Positions 7,574-16,311 of a DNA stretch of 64,000 nt are shown here, piece by piece. The DNA comes from Nostoc desertorum CM1-VF14 (GTDB taxonomy: Bacteria > Cyanobacteriota > Cyanobacteriia > Cyanobacteriales > Nostocaceae): NCBI GenBank assembly GCA_019359245.1, contig JAHHHR010000008.1, forward strand, positions 1 to 64,000, given 5' to 3'. Under the pieces are notes generated by a model. It was given only the letters and a program-made list of their open reading frames with translations. It did no database searches and was not told the DNA's origin. Each line of letters opens with the position of its first letter. The stretch's first letter is position 1. A program made the translations under genes and the position numbers.

Positions 7574-9562
7574 CTATTTACTTGCTTGTTCCGTCAGTTT
7601 GGTGAGTACCTCATTCGATCGCTCGACGAAAGATTTCATTCCCTCAGCGTCAAAGCCTTTCTGAGACATCAGCGCTAGATCGTAGACGTGTTGGCAAATC
7701 AAGTTCACTAACTGATCTGTATGCGATTGACCCTCACCTTGAATAATACTACCTTGGTTAATATTTGCCAGATTTTGAATTAGCGGGTGAGCAGTATTCA
7801 CTAGCAAAATGTGATCTTCGGGAAACTCTGCTGTCCCCTGCTGCATCATGGCGTTCATTTCTCGCAGGCGGCGAAGAATCTCTGGTAAAAGCACCATCGC
7901 AGGTGGTGTACCTTGAGGATCGTCTGATTTCAAAGCTTCGGTACGAATGTTGAGTTTGGGTTTGTTGAGGGATTTCTCAAATAACTCTTTAATCGTCTCA
8001 CTGCGGGTTTTGTTCGTCTTAGGATCGACAATTTCCGTAGCTTTATATTGTTCTAGCAGGGTATTATCTAAATCTGAGTCTACCCGCGTAAACTTGACAT
8101 CCTGATATTCCCGCTCTAGGAAGTTGATAAAGTGGGTGTCGATGAAGGAGTCCATAAATAGGACTTCCAAGCCTTGATTTTTGTGTAATTCTATGTATGT
8201 AGCTTGGGTTGTTTCATCGGTGCTGTAGAAAACCCGGTTTTCGTTACGTTCTTTGTTCCGTTCTAGATACTCTTTCAGTGTGGTGTAAGGAGCGCTAGGT
8301 GTTGAATTCTCGGCACTGGGTGAGGGAGTAACATCTTGCCAAGCATCCCCCTCTGAAGACTGTACTTCAACCGCTGGAGTTTCAGCAGCAGCTTTTTCTG
8401 TCAGCTTGGCGGTGGTGCGGAAGACGATGATATCTTCAATTTGTTTTTTGAATTTCTCGTCGTTGAGAACGCCGAATTTTACAAAAGTACCGAGGTCCTT
8501 CCAGGCGCTGATGTATTGTTCACGATTATCGCGGAAAAGTTCTTTGAGGCGATCGCCTACTTTTTTGGCAATGTAGTCACCAATCCGCTTCACGGTGCGA
8601 TCGCCTTGCAAGGCACTACGCGATACGTTTAGGGGAATATCGGTACTATCAATCACACCCCGCATCGGCATCAGAAATTGCGGGATAATTTCTTCGCAGT
8701 TGTCGCTAACAAAAACTTGATTGCAAAATAGCTTGATCTGCCCTTTGGTAACATCTACATCCGGTCTCATTTTGGGGAAATACAGAATCCCGTTGATGAT
8801 AAAGGGATAGTCAGTATTTAAATGTACCCACAACAGAGGTTCTTCCTGAAAAGGATACAAGTAGCGGTAAAACTCTAAATAATCTTCTTGACTCAGATTA
8901 TTTGGAGACTCTCGCCACGGTGCTTTTTGCTTATTTACTACTTCACCGTCCAGTTTAATTGGGACTGGCAAGAAGTCACAGTAGGTCTTGACAAGATTCT
9001 TAATTCGTGCTGATTCAAGAAATTCTTCCTCTTCTCCTTGCAGACTGAGAGTAATAGTAGTACCGCGAGTTGTTCGGGACGATTCTTCTAGGGTGAATGC
9101 TGGCGAACCATCGCAAGTCCAGTGAACCGCCTGCGCCCCTTCTTGATAGGAGAGGGTATCAATCTCTACCTTTTGCGCCACCATGAAGGAAGAGTAAAAA
9201 CCAAGACCGAAGTGGCCGATTATCGGTTGATCTGATTTGCCTTCATACTTATGAATAAATTCTTCAGCACTAGAAAAGGCAACCTGATTGATATATTTCT
9301 TAACTTCATCTGCGGTCATCCCGATACCGTTATCAGAGATGGATAGGGTTTTTTTATCTTTGTCAATGGCAATTTCAATTTCTGGTTCGCCGATATCTCC
9401 AGCGTAATCTCCAGCGCGGGATACCATTTTCAGCTTTTGGATGGCGTCTACAGCGTTGGATACCAGTTCTCGCAAGAATATTTGGTGGTCTGAGTAAAGC
9501 GACTTCTTAATGATCGGGAAAATATTCTCAGTATGAATACTGATAGTGCCTTGTTCTAGCAT
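7574..9562 (-). CDS. htpG: molecular chaperone HtpG (Hsp90 family)
   Basis: The 662-residue protein has the full bacterial Hsp90 layout: the GHKL ATPase domain with RELVSNAVDAIQKL (the residue binding magnesium), SISDNGIGMTADEV and GHFGLGFYSSFMVA (the ATP lid), then the middle domain and a C-terminal dimerisation domain. Residues about 400-430 form a Ser/Pro/Glu-rich linker. It is a cytoplasmic ATP-dependent chaperone; in cyanobacteria HtpG is tied to heat, cold and oxidative stress tolerance. Start at MLEQGTISIHTENIF is conserved. No CIRCE element is visible upstream. Confidence 0.97.
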   Translation of the reverse strand: MLEQGTISIHTENIFPIIKKSLYSDHQIFLRELVSNAVDAIQKLKMVSRAGDYAGDIGEPEIEIAIDKDKKTLSISDNGIGMTADEVKKYINQVAFSSAEEFIHKYEGKSDQPIIGHFGLGFYSSFMVAQKVEIDTLSYQEGAQAVHWTCDGSPAFTLEESSRTTRGTTITLSLQGEEEEFLESARIKNLVKTYCDFLPVPIKLDGEVVNKQKAPWRESPNNLSQEDYLEFYRYLYPFQEEPLLWVHLNTDYPFIINGILYFPKMRPDVDVTKGQIKLFCNQVFVSDNCEEIIPQFLMPMRGVIDSTDIPLNVSRSALQGDRTVKRIGDYIAKKVGDRLKELFRDNREQYISAWKDLGTFVKFGVLNDEKFKKQIEDIIVFRTTAKLTEKAAAETPAVEVQSSEGDAWQDVTPSPSAENSTPSAPYTTLKEYLERNKERNENRVFYSTDETTQATYIELHKNQGLEVLFMDSFIDTHFINFLEREYQDVKFTRVDSDLDNTLLEQYKATEIVDPKTNKTRSETIKELFEKSLNKPKLNIRTEALKSDDPQGTPPAMVLLPEILRRLREMNAMMQQGTAEFPEDHILLVNTAHPLIQNLANINQGSIIQGEGQSHTDQLVNLICQHVYDLALMSQKGFDAEGMKSFVERSNEVLTKLTEQASK

Positions 9563-9829
9563 AATTGGTAATTTTTCGATGTTAGTATCTGAAATGATGA
9601 TAGTGGCTAATATAGCCTAGCCTTCTGCCTTCCAGGATAAACCCGGAGAAAATAGAAGGGTATGATACCAATTAGGATTTTAAAAGCATAACTTAAGCGA
9701 TCGCACCTTTTTTGAGCGTTGTTTGCCCCCATTTTCTGATTCGGATTTCCCTACTCCCAATTTTCACCGCAGGTTTATTAACCTAATTGAGACTGTTGCC
9801 TAAGTACTACTGCCAGTTTTTTCCAACAC

Positions 9830-10030
9830 CAAAAAATAGCGATACGGCGTAATTTTGCCCTTTTACGACGCATGGCTCTCAATGCCCTTAATCGCGAACA
9901 TACTTACAAACGTAGTCTTCGTCAAAAAATGAAGCGGACGGCTATGGACAATAATTATATGATTCGCGTTCTCAGTTTTTGTTTTCTTGACTCTACATTA
10001 AATTCCTCTGAATCCTTCTGCCAAGCCTGA
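9830..10030 (+). pseudogene. C-terminal remnant of an ISAs1-type transposase
   Basis: A frame ending at TGA 10028 encodes IRRNFALLRRMALNALNRE, then TYKRSLRQKMKRTAMDNNYM, followed by IRVLSFCFLD. This is the signature tail of ISAs1-family transposases (the pattern N-x-A-x-L-R-R-x-A-L-N-L-L, K-R-G/S-x-x-x-K-x-x-x-A, D-x-x-Y). The rest of the transposase is missing and no terminal inverted repeat is seen, so it is an IS fossil. Confidence 0.7.
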
Positions 10031-10056
10031 TTGAGATGCTCTTACCCTGAGTAGAT

Positions 10057-10227
10057 ACTCAAAAAGCCAATCAAAATTTAACTCAAGTTTTAGAGTTACA
10101 TCAAAATAATTAGAACCCCCTTGATGAGATTATTCCTCAACTCAAGGAAGAAACTACTAGTTTTTCAAAAATGATTAACAAGCTTGATAAATTAGAGCCA
10201 GTAATTACAAATAAAGCTGAACAATAA
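10057..10227 (+). pseudogene. decayed fragment of an unknown coiled-coil protein
   Basis: The frame encodes QKANQNLTQVLELHQNN, an in-frame TAG at 10111, then NPLDEIIPQLKEETTSFSKM and a Lys/Glu-rich tail to TAA at 10225. The protein-like, coiled-coil-like composition on both sides of the stop suggests a broken gene. No family was recognised and no start codon is present. Confidence 0.45.
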
Positions 10228-10231
10228 AAAA

Positions 10232-11188
10232 CTAAGATTTACTCTTATCAGCTTCTTTCTGTGCCGCCTCACTGTATTTTTTATATAGTTGAGTACGAAT
10301 CTTAGCTTCCTGATAACGGCTGTGTTTTTGTGGCACCGTACCCATTAAATCTGAAGCCCGTTGCCACTTAGCGGCGATCTCTAACCACTGAGTTGAGGTT
10401 GTGGCTGTTTTCCCAGATGCAGAAGCTTGGTTGGCAATTCGCACAGAGATTGCAAATGGACCATCAGATGGCTCAGAAAGGCTATTTTTAGGAGTAGGAG
10501 ATGGAGTTTGGGTTTGCTTACCGTTAGTATTTTCTGTAGTTAAAGATTTGGAAGCTTGTAGGTGTATTAAGTTTTTGAGGTTATTACCTAACTGGGCATA
10601 AACAACCCAACTAAGCAGTAACAGTGAGCATAAACCAGATGCGGCTAAGATTTTTGTTTTAGGTTGATTCTGGTGTTTTTCTTTGTTAATAAGTACTAAA
10701 GGACGAGAGACTGGAGTTTTAGGAAAATTTGGTTTTCCTAGTTCAGCTTGAGCTTCTGTGAAATCTTTAATTATTTGCTTGACAATATTGGGCTGAACTA
10801 ATGCAATTTCTTGTGACCAAAGTACTTGGTTGTCGCGATCGCTATCTATTTCTTTTAACCAAAGCAATTGTTGTTCCCGAACTATCCGACTGTTGATATT
10901 GACTCGGCGAATGTGACGCGGAGCAATGGAATCAAGAATTTGCTGGATTTGTTCTACGAGGGAAGATTGTTCAAGTTGCTCTACCCTAGCCGCCTCGCAT
11001 AGAAGTTGTAAAACACCATCAGAAAAAATGGCTCTAGTTCTGACACCAGACTTGGCTAGTTTTTCGTTCAATAGCTGAATAATCGCAGCAACGCTACCTT
11101 GGTGAGCCTGCCAAGCGATATCATTTATCCGGTCTACCATCTGAAATTTAGTGATAGCTCTTCCACCCTGACTGATTAACGTATTCAT
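10232..11188 (-). CDS. conserved hypothetical protein with one membrane segment
   Basis: I do not recognise a named family for this 318-residue protein, although the style is that of cyanobacterial proteins. Residues about 1-165 form a soluble domain (DINDIAWQAHQGSVAAIIQL-type helices). A single hydrophobic segment at about 182-200 (LAASGLCSLLLLSWVVYAQL) follows a basic stretch, so the N-terminal domain should be cytoplasmic. The C-terminal part has a Thr/Ser/Pro-rich linker and a helical end, WLEIAAKWQRASDLMGTVP, a short module seen after membrane segments in many cyanobacterial proteins and perhaps tetratricopeptide-like. It is monocistronic. Confidence 0.65.
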   Translation of the reverse strand: MNTLISQGGRAITKFQMVDRINDIAWQAHQGSVAAIIQLLNEKLAKSGVRTRAIFSDGVLQLLCEAARVEQLEQSSLVEQIQQILDSIAPRHIRRVNINSRIVREQQLLWLKEIDSDRDNQVLWSQEIALVQPNIVKQIIKDFTEAQAELGKPNFPKTPVSRPLVLINKEKHQNQPKTKILAASGLCSLLLLSWVVYAQLGNNLKNLIHLQASKSLTTENTNGKQTQTPSPTPKNSLSEPSDGPFAISVRIANQASASGKTATTSTQWLEIAAKWQRASDLMGTVPQKHSRYQEAKIRTQLYKKYSEAAQKEADKSKS

Positions 11189-11533
11189 TAATTTAGGGAC
11201 TCTTTTCTACTGACCTTGATCTTGTTTTCGATTTTACGAGTAAAAAGATGAGTTGCCAAATAAAATCATAAATATAGAGTCTCCCTTTTCGGTTTGGCAA
11301 GGATGCTCGATTACGCTAAGTTAATTTGACACTCTCACGCCTTGAAAGCGTGGGATTCTTGGGCTGAAACTGCGTTTTCAGAATAACACCCATGCTGGCG
11401 GACGAGCTACCTGTTTGACATAGTACATTAGAGTTGTCTTTTTGCGTAGGCGTAGTCTGCCATAGGCATCGCCTTTGCTTGTACGATCATGCGAAGCATC
11501 TGCCAAGAACGATCGCAAATCTATGGCTAAATA

Positions 11534-11685
11534 AGGGACTTCCAACTAAAAAAATATCCCATCCCTGCGGGACGCTACGCCTAGCAAGATCCCCAAAGGG
11601 ATACGCATTGAGAGCAGGGGAGCAGGGGGGAGGAACAGTCGTGTTGAGTCCAGAAATTAGGATAATTTATTTTTTGGAGTTCCCT
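11534..11685. mobile_element. MITE-like element, copy A (about 152 bp)
   Basis: The ends are related as inverted repeats of about 26 bp: the left end begins AGGGACTTCCAACTAAAAAA and the right end, read on the other strand, begins AGGGAACTCCAAAAAATAAA; both continue into ATCC. The interior holds GC-rich repeat sequence (CGGGACGCTACGCC) and GGGGAGCA repeats, and no transposase. A second copy with the same ends lies at 41632-41805. The parent transposase is unknown. Confidence 0.65.
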
Positions 11686-11796
11686 AATATCAGGATCAAC
11701 ACCAAGCGCTTTTAAATGTTCCTTCAACTCAGAGACTGACGCTGATATTTCTGGAACTGTTAGCTCATCAGATATTGTTAGCTCATCAGATATTGT
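11686..11796 (-). pseudogene. decayed coding fragment adjoining the MITE-like element
   Basis: Read on the minus strand the segment encodes TISDELTISDELTVPEIS, then ASVSELKEHLKALGVDPDIR, and the frame meets the MITE-like end at 11685. An 18-bp exact direct repeat (11759-11776 and 11777-11794) accounts for the repeated TISDEL. The LKALGVDPD style resembles the tails of Uma2-type proteins, but this is only an impression. It looks like a gene end cut by insertion. Confidence 0.35.
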
Positions 11797-11964
11797 TCAT
11801 AAACAAAACAAAATACCTGTATCAGGATAATTTTCTCAGTAATTCTCCTTTTTTTGCCTTTTTGCCAGAATTACAAGACTATTCAGGGCAGCGATCGCTA
11901 CATTAGAAGATATATAACTAAAAATCAACAATGATTTTTATTTGTTCGCAGTTCACACAAAACC

Positions 11965-14076
11965 ATGAGTGCAAGTACCATTATTTCCAACAATCCCTTA
12001 CTTCAAGGCACTGGTTTACCTCCTTTTGCAGAGATTAAACCAGAACGAGTAGTACCAGCCTTCAATGAGTTGCTGGCAGAACTTGACCAGCAGCTTACCA
12101 CCTTAGAGACTAATGTAGAGCCTACTTGGAGTGGTTTAGTAGAACCCTTAGAAAAGCTCACAGAACGGCTTACATGGAGTTGGGGGGTGGTAAATCATTT
12201 AATGGGTGTTAAAAATGGCCCAGAACTGCGCGAAGCTCATGAAATCGTACAGCCGCTAGTAGTACAATTTATCAATAAGCTTGGTCAAAGCCAACCTATC
12301 TATAATGCTTTTAAGGCACTCCGCACCAGTGATAGTTGGGCAATCTTAGAATTAGCCCAACAGCGCATTGTAGAAGCCGCTATTCGAGATGCAGAACTTT
12401 CTGGTGTTGGCTTAAAAGGAGAGGTAAGAGAGCGTTTTAACGCCATACAAATGGAGTTAGCAGAACTTTCTACCAAATTCTCTAACCATGTACTTGATGC
12501 CACTAAAGCCTTCAGCTTAACCCTAACAACACAAGCTGAAATTGACGGTTTACCACCAAGCTTAGTGAGTTTAGCGGCCCAAGCGGCTCGTGCAGCTGGC
12601 GAAAGCGATGCCACACCAGAAAAGGGTCCGTGGCGGATTACTTTGGACTTCCCCAGCTATGGCCCTTTCATGCAGCACAGTACCCGTAGAGATTTGCGTG
12701 AAAAGCTTTACAAAGCTCATATCACCCGCGCTTCTGCTGGCGATTTGGATAACAACCCGTTAATTGAGCGCATTTTAAAGTTACGCCAAGAGTTCGCAGA
12801 TATACTAGGCTTTAAAAGTTTTGCCCAATTGAGCCTGGCGAGCAAAATGGCTCCCAACGTTGAGGCAGTCAATGCCCTATTAGAAGAACTACGCCGCGCT
12901 AGTTATGATGCTGCTGTCAAAGACTTGGCAGAACTCAAAGCTTTTGCGGCAGCACAGGGAGCAGCAGAAGCTGAGGATTTAAAACACTGGGATATCAGCT
13001 TTTGGGCAGAACGTCAACGAGAAGCAAAATTTGCCTTTACCTCTGAAGAATTGCGTCCCTACTTCCCTCTTCCCCAAGTGTTAGACGGCTTATTTGGACT
13101 AGTCAAGCGGCTGTTTGGCGTTACTGTCACCTCTGCCGATGGTCAAGCGCCAGTATGGCATGAGGATGTCCGTTATTTTCAAATTGCTGACGAAACTGGT
13201 TCTCCCATAGCCTACTTTTACTTAGACCCTTATAGCCGTCCAGCCGAGAAACGTGGTGGTGCTTGGATGGATGTGTGCATCAATCGCGCCAAAATTGATG
13301 AAAATGGAGCCACTGCCATCCGTTTACCTGTAGCTTATTTGGTGTGTAATCAAAGTCCTCCCGTAGATGGTAAACCTAGTTTGATGACCTTCTATGAAGT
13401 AGAGACTCTGTTCCACGAGTTTGGTCATGGATTGCATCATCTGCTTACCAAAGTTGATTATCCTGGAGCCGCAGGCATCAATAATGTGGAGTGGGATGCA
13501 GTAGAATTACCTAGCCAGTTTATGGAAAATTGGTGCTATGAACGACCTACTTTCTTTGGAATGGCGAAGCATTATGAAACTGGTGAAGCCCTACCGGAGC
13601 ATTATTATCAAAAGCTGCTAGCGGCGCGTAATTATATGAGTGGTACTGCCATGTTACGGCAGATCCACCTGAGCAGCCTTGATTTAGAATTACACTACCG
13701 TTATCACCCTGGTAGTAACGAAACTCCATCAGATGTGCGTCATCGTATAGCCAAGACTACTACCGTCTTACCACCACTTCCAGAAGATGCCATTTTATGT
13801 GCTTTTGGACATATTTTTGAGGGTGGTTATGCAGCAGGTTACTACAGTTATAAGTGGGCAGAAGTACTGAGCGCTGACGCTTTTGCCGCTTTTGAAGAAG
13901 CTGGGTTAGAAAATGAAGAGGCTATAAAAGCTACAGGTCGACGTTATCGCGATACAGTACTGGCGCTCGGTGGTGGTCAGCATCCAATGGAGGTGTTTAA
14001 AACTTTCCGAGGTCGTGAACCAAGTACGATCGCTTTGCTCAGGCACAATGGTTTAGTTAGTGCTGCTGTAAAGTAA
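11965..14076 (+). CDS. prlC: M3 family oligopeptidase A
   Basis: The 703-residue protein is a full-length M3A metallopeptidase. The zinc motif HEFGH is at residues 484-488 within ETLFHEFGHGLHHLL, with the downstream acidic ligand in NNVEWDAVELPSQFMENW. The N-terminal half is the helical substrate-channel domain. Oligopeptidase A (EC 3.4.24.70) is cytoplasmic and degrades short peptides including cleaved signal peptides. No signal sequence is present. The ATG at 11965 has only a weak ribosome binding site. It appears to be a single-gene unit; a cyanobacterial name other than prlC/opdA is not established. Confidence 0.93.
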   Translation: MSASTIISNNPLLQGTGLPPFAEIKPERVVPAFNELLAELDQQLTTLETNVEPTWSGLVEPLEKLTERLTWSWGVVNHLMGVKNGPELREAHEIVQPLVVQFINKLGQSQPIYNAFKALRTSDSWAILELAQQRIVEAAIRDAELSGVGLKGEVRERFNAIQMELAELSTKFSNHVLDATKAFSLTLTTQAEIDGLPPSLVSLAAQAARAAGESDATPEKGPWRITLDFPSYGPFMQHSTRRDLREKLYKAHITRASAGDLDNNPLIERILKLRQEFADILGFKSFAQLSLASKMAPNVEAVNALLEELRRASYDAAVKDLAELKAFAAAQGAAEAEDLKHWDISFWAERQREAKFAFTSEELRPYFPLPQVLDGLFGLVKRLFGVTVTSADGQAPVWHEDVRYFQIADETGSPIAYFYLDPYSRPAEKRGGAWMDVCINRAKIDENGATAIRLPVAYLVCNQSPPVDGKPSLMTFYEVETLFHEFGHGLHHLLTKVDYPGAAGINNVEWDAVELPSQFMENWCYERPTFFGMAKHYETGEALPEHYYQKLLAARNYMSGTAMLRQIHLSSLDLELHYRYHPGSNETPSDVRHRIAKTTTVLPPLPEDAILCAFGHIFEGGYAAGYYSYKWAEVLSADAFAAFEEAGLENEEAIKATGRRYRDTVLALGGGQHPMEVFKTFRGREPSTIALLRHNGLVSAAVK

Positions 14077-14255
14077 ACAACGTCCCTACTCGGATGGAAT
14101 TTTTAATCCACAATTAGCGATCGCCAAGCTGCGGCATGTCAGTTGTAGTGGCGTGGCACACCTAAATTGATTGCAAAAGAAAAATGGGGTTCTATTTTTA
14201 ATGCACTATTTTAGCTGTGTCACGCCAGTAGGCTAACGTACCATCCCAGACTTTC

Positions 14256-14287
14256 GGTGCGTTATGGACTAATGTTTATAACGCACC
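14256..14287. repeat. GGTGCGTTAT inverted repeat
   Basis: Arms GGTGCGTTAT (14256-14265) and ATAACGCACC (14278-14287) form a perfect 10-bp stem with a 12-nt loop. The same GGGTGCGTT/AACGCACCC theme recurs at 18646-18685, so this is an interspersed palindrome, not a gene-specific terminator. Confidence 0.6.
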
Positions 14288-14309
14288 CTAACAGATTCTC
14301 AAAAAATTG

Positions 14310-15170
14310 ATGAAAAAGAAGAACCCATCTGCGCTGGAGCCTACAAATACAAGCTTGGAAGTACGCCGTTTCCGATTATCTTTTCTTTATGCTGTGCCAA
14401 TTGGGCTATTAGGAGGGCTGATTGGATTGGGGGGTGCAGAGTTTCGGCTGCCAGTCCTTGCTGGAACATTGGGCTATTCAGTGCGGCAGGCTGTGCCTTT
14501 GAACTTGGCTGTCAGCTTGATTACGATTGCTGCATCTTTGGTAATCCGGGGCAGTACGCTTTCCTTCAGCCCCATTATTCCATTGCTGCCTGTAATCTTC
14601 TCCTTGATTGCCGGAGCGGTTATCACTGCTTTTTTGGGGGCAGCGATCGCGGGAAAGCTCTCAAACGAACAGCTTGAAAGAATCATCTTAGTGCTATTGG
14701 TAATCATTGGTATTGCCTTGATAGTCGAGGGCTTTCTACCTCAAAAAATACCAGCCCTTTTACCCCCTGTTTTAAGTTGGCGCATTTTGGCAGGGATCTT
14801 ATTTGGACTAGCAATTGGGCTGATAAGCAGTCTACTTGGGGTTGCAGGGGGTGAAGTTATTATCCCAACACTTATTTTCGCTTTTGGTGCAGATATTAAG
14901 ACAGCAGGTACAGCCAGCCTTCTAGTTAGCTTACCAACTGTACTTGTAGGGGTTATCAAATATGCTAGTCGAGGTGCATTTGTAGATCGTACAGCGTTAA
15001 GCAATACCATCGCACCTATGGGAGTTGGTTCGGTGATTGGAGCCATTGTTGGAGGGATGCTTGTCGGTATTTTTCCAGCATCGGTACTCAAGATTACACT
15101 AGGGGTAATCTTGAATATCTCCGCGTTTCGGGTCTTTCACAAAGCTAGGCATTCCAGAATAGAAAGATGA
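14310..15170 (+). CDS. TauE/SafE family membrane transporter
   Basis: The 286-residue protein consists of about eight hydrophobic segments in two similar halves, each starting with a glycine-rich turn: GLLGGLIGLGGAEFRLPVL near residue 30 and ISSLLGVAGGEVIIPTLIF near residue 175. This is the signature of the TauE/SafE (sulfite/organosulfonate exporter-like) family, which sits in the cytoplasmic membrane. The substrate is not predictable; no sulfur-metabolism gene is adjacent. ATG 14310 is preferred; a TTG at 14307 precedes it directly. A bidirectional terminator follows at 15321. Confidence 0.88.
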   Translation: MKKKNPSALEPTNTSLEVRRFRLSFLYAVPIGLLGGLIGLGGAEFRLPVLAGTLGYSVRQAVPLNLAVSLITIAASLVIRGSTLSFSPIIPLLPVIFSLIAGAVITAFLGAAIAGKLSNEQLERIILVLLVIIGIALIVEGFLPQKIPALLPPVLSWRILAGILFGLAIGLISSLLGVAGGEVIIPTLIFAFGADIKTAGTASLLVSLPTVLVGVIKYASRGAFVDRTALSNTIAPMGVGSVIGAIVGGMLVGIFPASVLKITLGVILNISAFRVFHKARHSRIER

Positions 15171-15320
15171 ATTAATGCGTAGGCGTAACACATCATAGAC
15201 ATCGTTATAGAATGTTCAAGATGTGCATCAATTCATATTCGCAAGAATAGTCAGAAGTTTTTTAACAGCGATCGCACGGTATTAGATTACTACCAATTGT
15301 TATTTCATTTATTAATATTT

Positions 15321-15360
15321 AAAAAATAGCGCTAGCCGAATATAGGCTAGCACTATTTTT
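15321..15360. terminator. bidirectional intrinsic terminator between convergent genes
   Basis: AAAAAATAGCGCTAGCC and GGCTAGCACTATTTTTT pair around the 7-nt loop GAATATA, with an A-run on one side and a T-run on the other. It lies between the TauE-like gene (plus) and the GlsB-like gene (minus) and can terminate both. Confidence 0.9.
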
Positions 15361-15427
15361 TGGATTTAATTCATAATAGTTAAATAAATCTCCTAAATCT
15401 TTTTCACTCATTATTCGCAATTTGCTT

Positions 15428-15700
15428 TTATACAGCACTGCGACGAGTTAACAAGTTCCACAGGAAAACGGCAATAATTGCGCCAAGAACTGCTAATGCA
15501 ATACCAGGTATACTAAGACTAGTGCCTGTTATAGCTAAGGTTCCCGTATTGAAGAATACACCTAAGCTACCGCCAACCAAAGCACCGATCATTCCTAGTA
15601 AGATTGTTCCTAGAATTCCGCCACCTTGATGACCGGGGTAGATAGCTTTAGCGATCGCACCAGCAATTAGACCTAAAACAATCCAAGCAAGAATATTCAT
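15428..15700 (-). CDS. GlsB/YeaQ/YmgE family small membrane stress protein
   Basis: The 90-residue protein has three hydrophobic helices with glycine-rich turns: MNILAWIVLGLIAGAIAK, GGGILGTILLGMIGALVGG and a C-terminal helix GIALAVLGAIIAVFLWNLL. The PGHQGGGILGTILLGMIGA block is the family hallmark (also called transglycosylase-associated protein). It is an inner-membrane protein usually induced by general stress; its biochemical role is unknown. It is transcribed alone toward the terminator at 15321-15360. Confidence 0.92.
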   Translation of the reverse strand: MNILAWIVLGLIAGAIAKAIYPGHQGGGILGTILLGMIGALVGGSLGVFFNTGTLAITGTSLSIPGIALAVLGAIIAVFLWNLLTRRSAV

Positions 15701-15863
15701 TGTTATTAATTCGGTAAACGTTTTTCACTCACAAATATATATTAGCAATCTTAATCTTTTGATTCCATCTCTCATCAGAATTAATCATTAATAACCATAA
15801 GGAAGAGTTTAATTGCAAAGCCGATTTTTTAATATATACCTCAATTAAACTAGATAATCCATT

Positions 15864-15902
15864 AAAAAAAAGCTCCTAGTAGGTCTTAAATATAGGAGCT
15901 TA
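15864..15902 (-). terminator. intrinsic terminator for a minus-strand transcript
   Basis: Read on the minus strand, AAGCTCCTA and TAGGAGCTT pair around a 14-nt loop and are followed by a run of Ts. On the plus strand no T-run follows. No annotated minus-strand gene lies between here and 20.7 kb, so it may end a short RNA from 15.9-16.3 kb or shield the GlsB-like gene from read-through. Confidence 0.7.
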
Positions 15903-16193
15903 TCAAACTATTGCTTGGTAATTGCAGTATATGCATTTTTAACTAGCTCTCTCCTCTACTAGAAGAATTAAGCTGAGTTTTCAAAGACTGTCTCTAAAGT
16001 AATGTAAAGGAAGCAAAATTAGGCGATGTCTACAACAGGTGTAGTTGCAGTCTATTACCAACATTCCATACTTGGGCATCGCCAGACTACCTACCGCAAT
16101 CGCATTTCATCTATATGGGATGCTATGTGAACATAACTTGATGTAAGAACCAAGCTTGAGAGTTGATCGCTCTTACATATGTCACGCTTGTAT

Positions 16194-16252
16194 TGGGGAA
16201 TAAGGATTGGGAAGATTTGCTTGATATTAGCCCAATCTTGAATCCTTAATCC
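16194..16252. repeat. imperfect inverted repeat (GGGGAATAAGGATT)
   Basis: GGGGAATAAGGATTGGGAAG and its near-complement AATCTTGAATCCTTAATCCC form an imperfect stem of about 20 bp. It lies shortly upstream of the aldolase gene and is likely an interspersed repeat; a regulatory role is possible but unsupported. Confidence 0.5.
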
Positions 16253-16311
16253 CCATTACCCTTATTCCCAGAAGGGGCATTGAGTTTCCCAATCGCTAAT
16301 TTCCAGTCAAA

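Larger units (their letters stand above)
9563..10231. other. gene-free region with transposase and gene debris
   Basis: The 669-bp spacer between two minus-strand genes holds the promoter side of htpG (about 9563-9800) and two decayed plus-strand coding fragments at 9830-10030 and 10057-10227, described separately. Confidence 0.6.
11189..11964. other. repeat-filled spacer upstream of the M3 peptidase gene
   Basis: This 776-bp spacer contains GCGTAGGCGTAG/GGCATCGC interspersed-repeat sequence around 11445-11515, the MITE-like element at 11534-11685, and a decayed minus-strand coding fragment at 11686-11796. An open frame at 11434-11715 runs through these repeats and is not considered a gene. 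Confidence 0.6.
15701..16311. other. intergenic region with a minus-strand terminator and repeat
   Basis: The 611-bp spacer between divergent genes contains a minus-strand-oriented terminator at 15864-15902 and a long imperfect inverted repeat at 16194-16252. No open frame of interest was seen. Promoters for the GlsB-like gene (minus) and the aldolase gene (plus) must be here. Confidence 0.4.

Noticed and set aside
11434..11715. 93-codon plus-strand open frame
   Set aside because: It runs across interspersed repeats and the MITE-like element.
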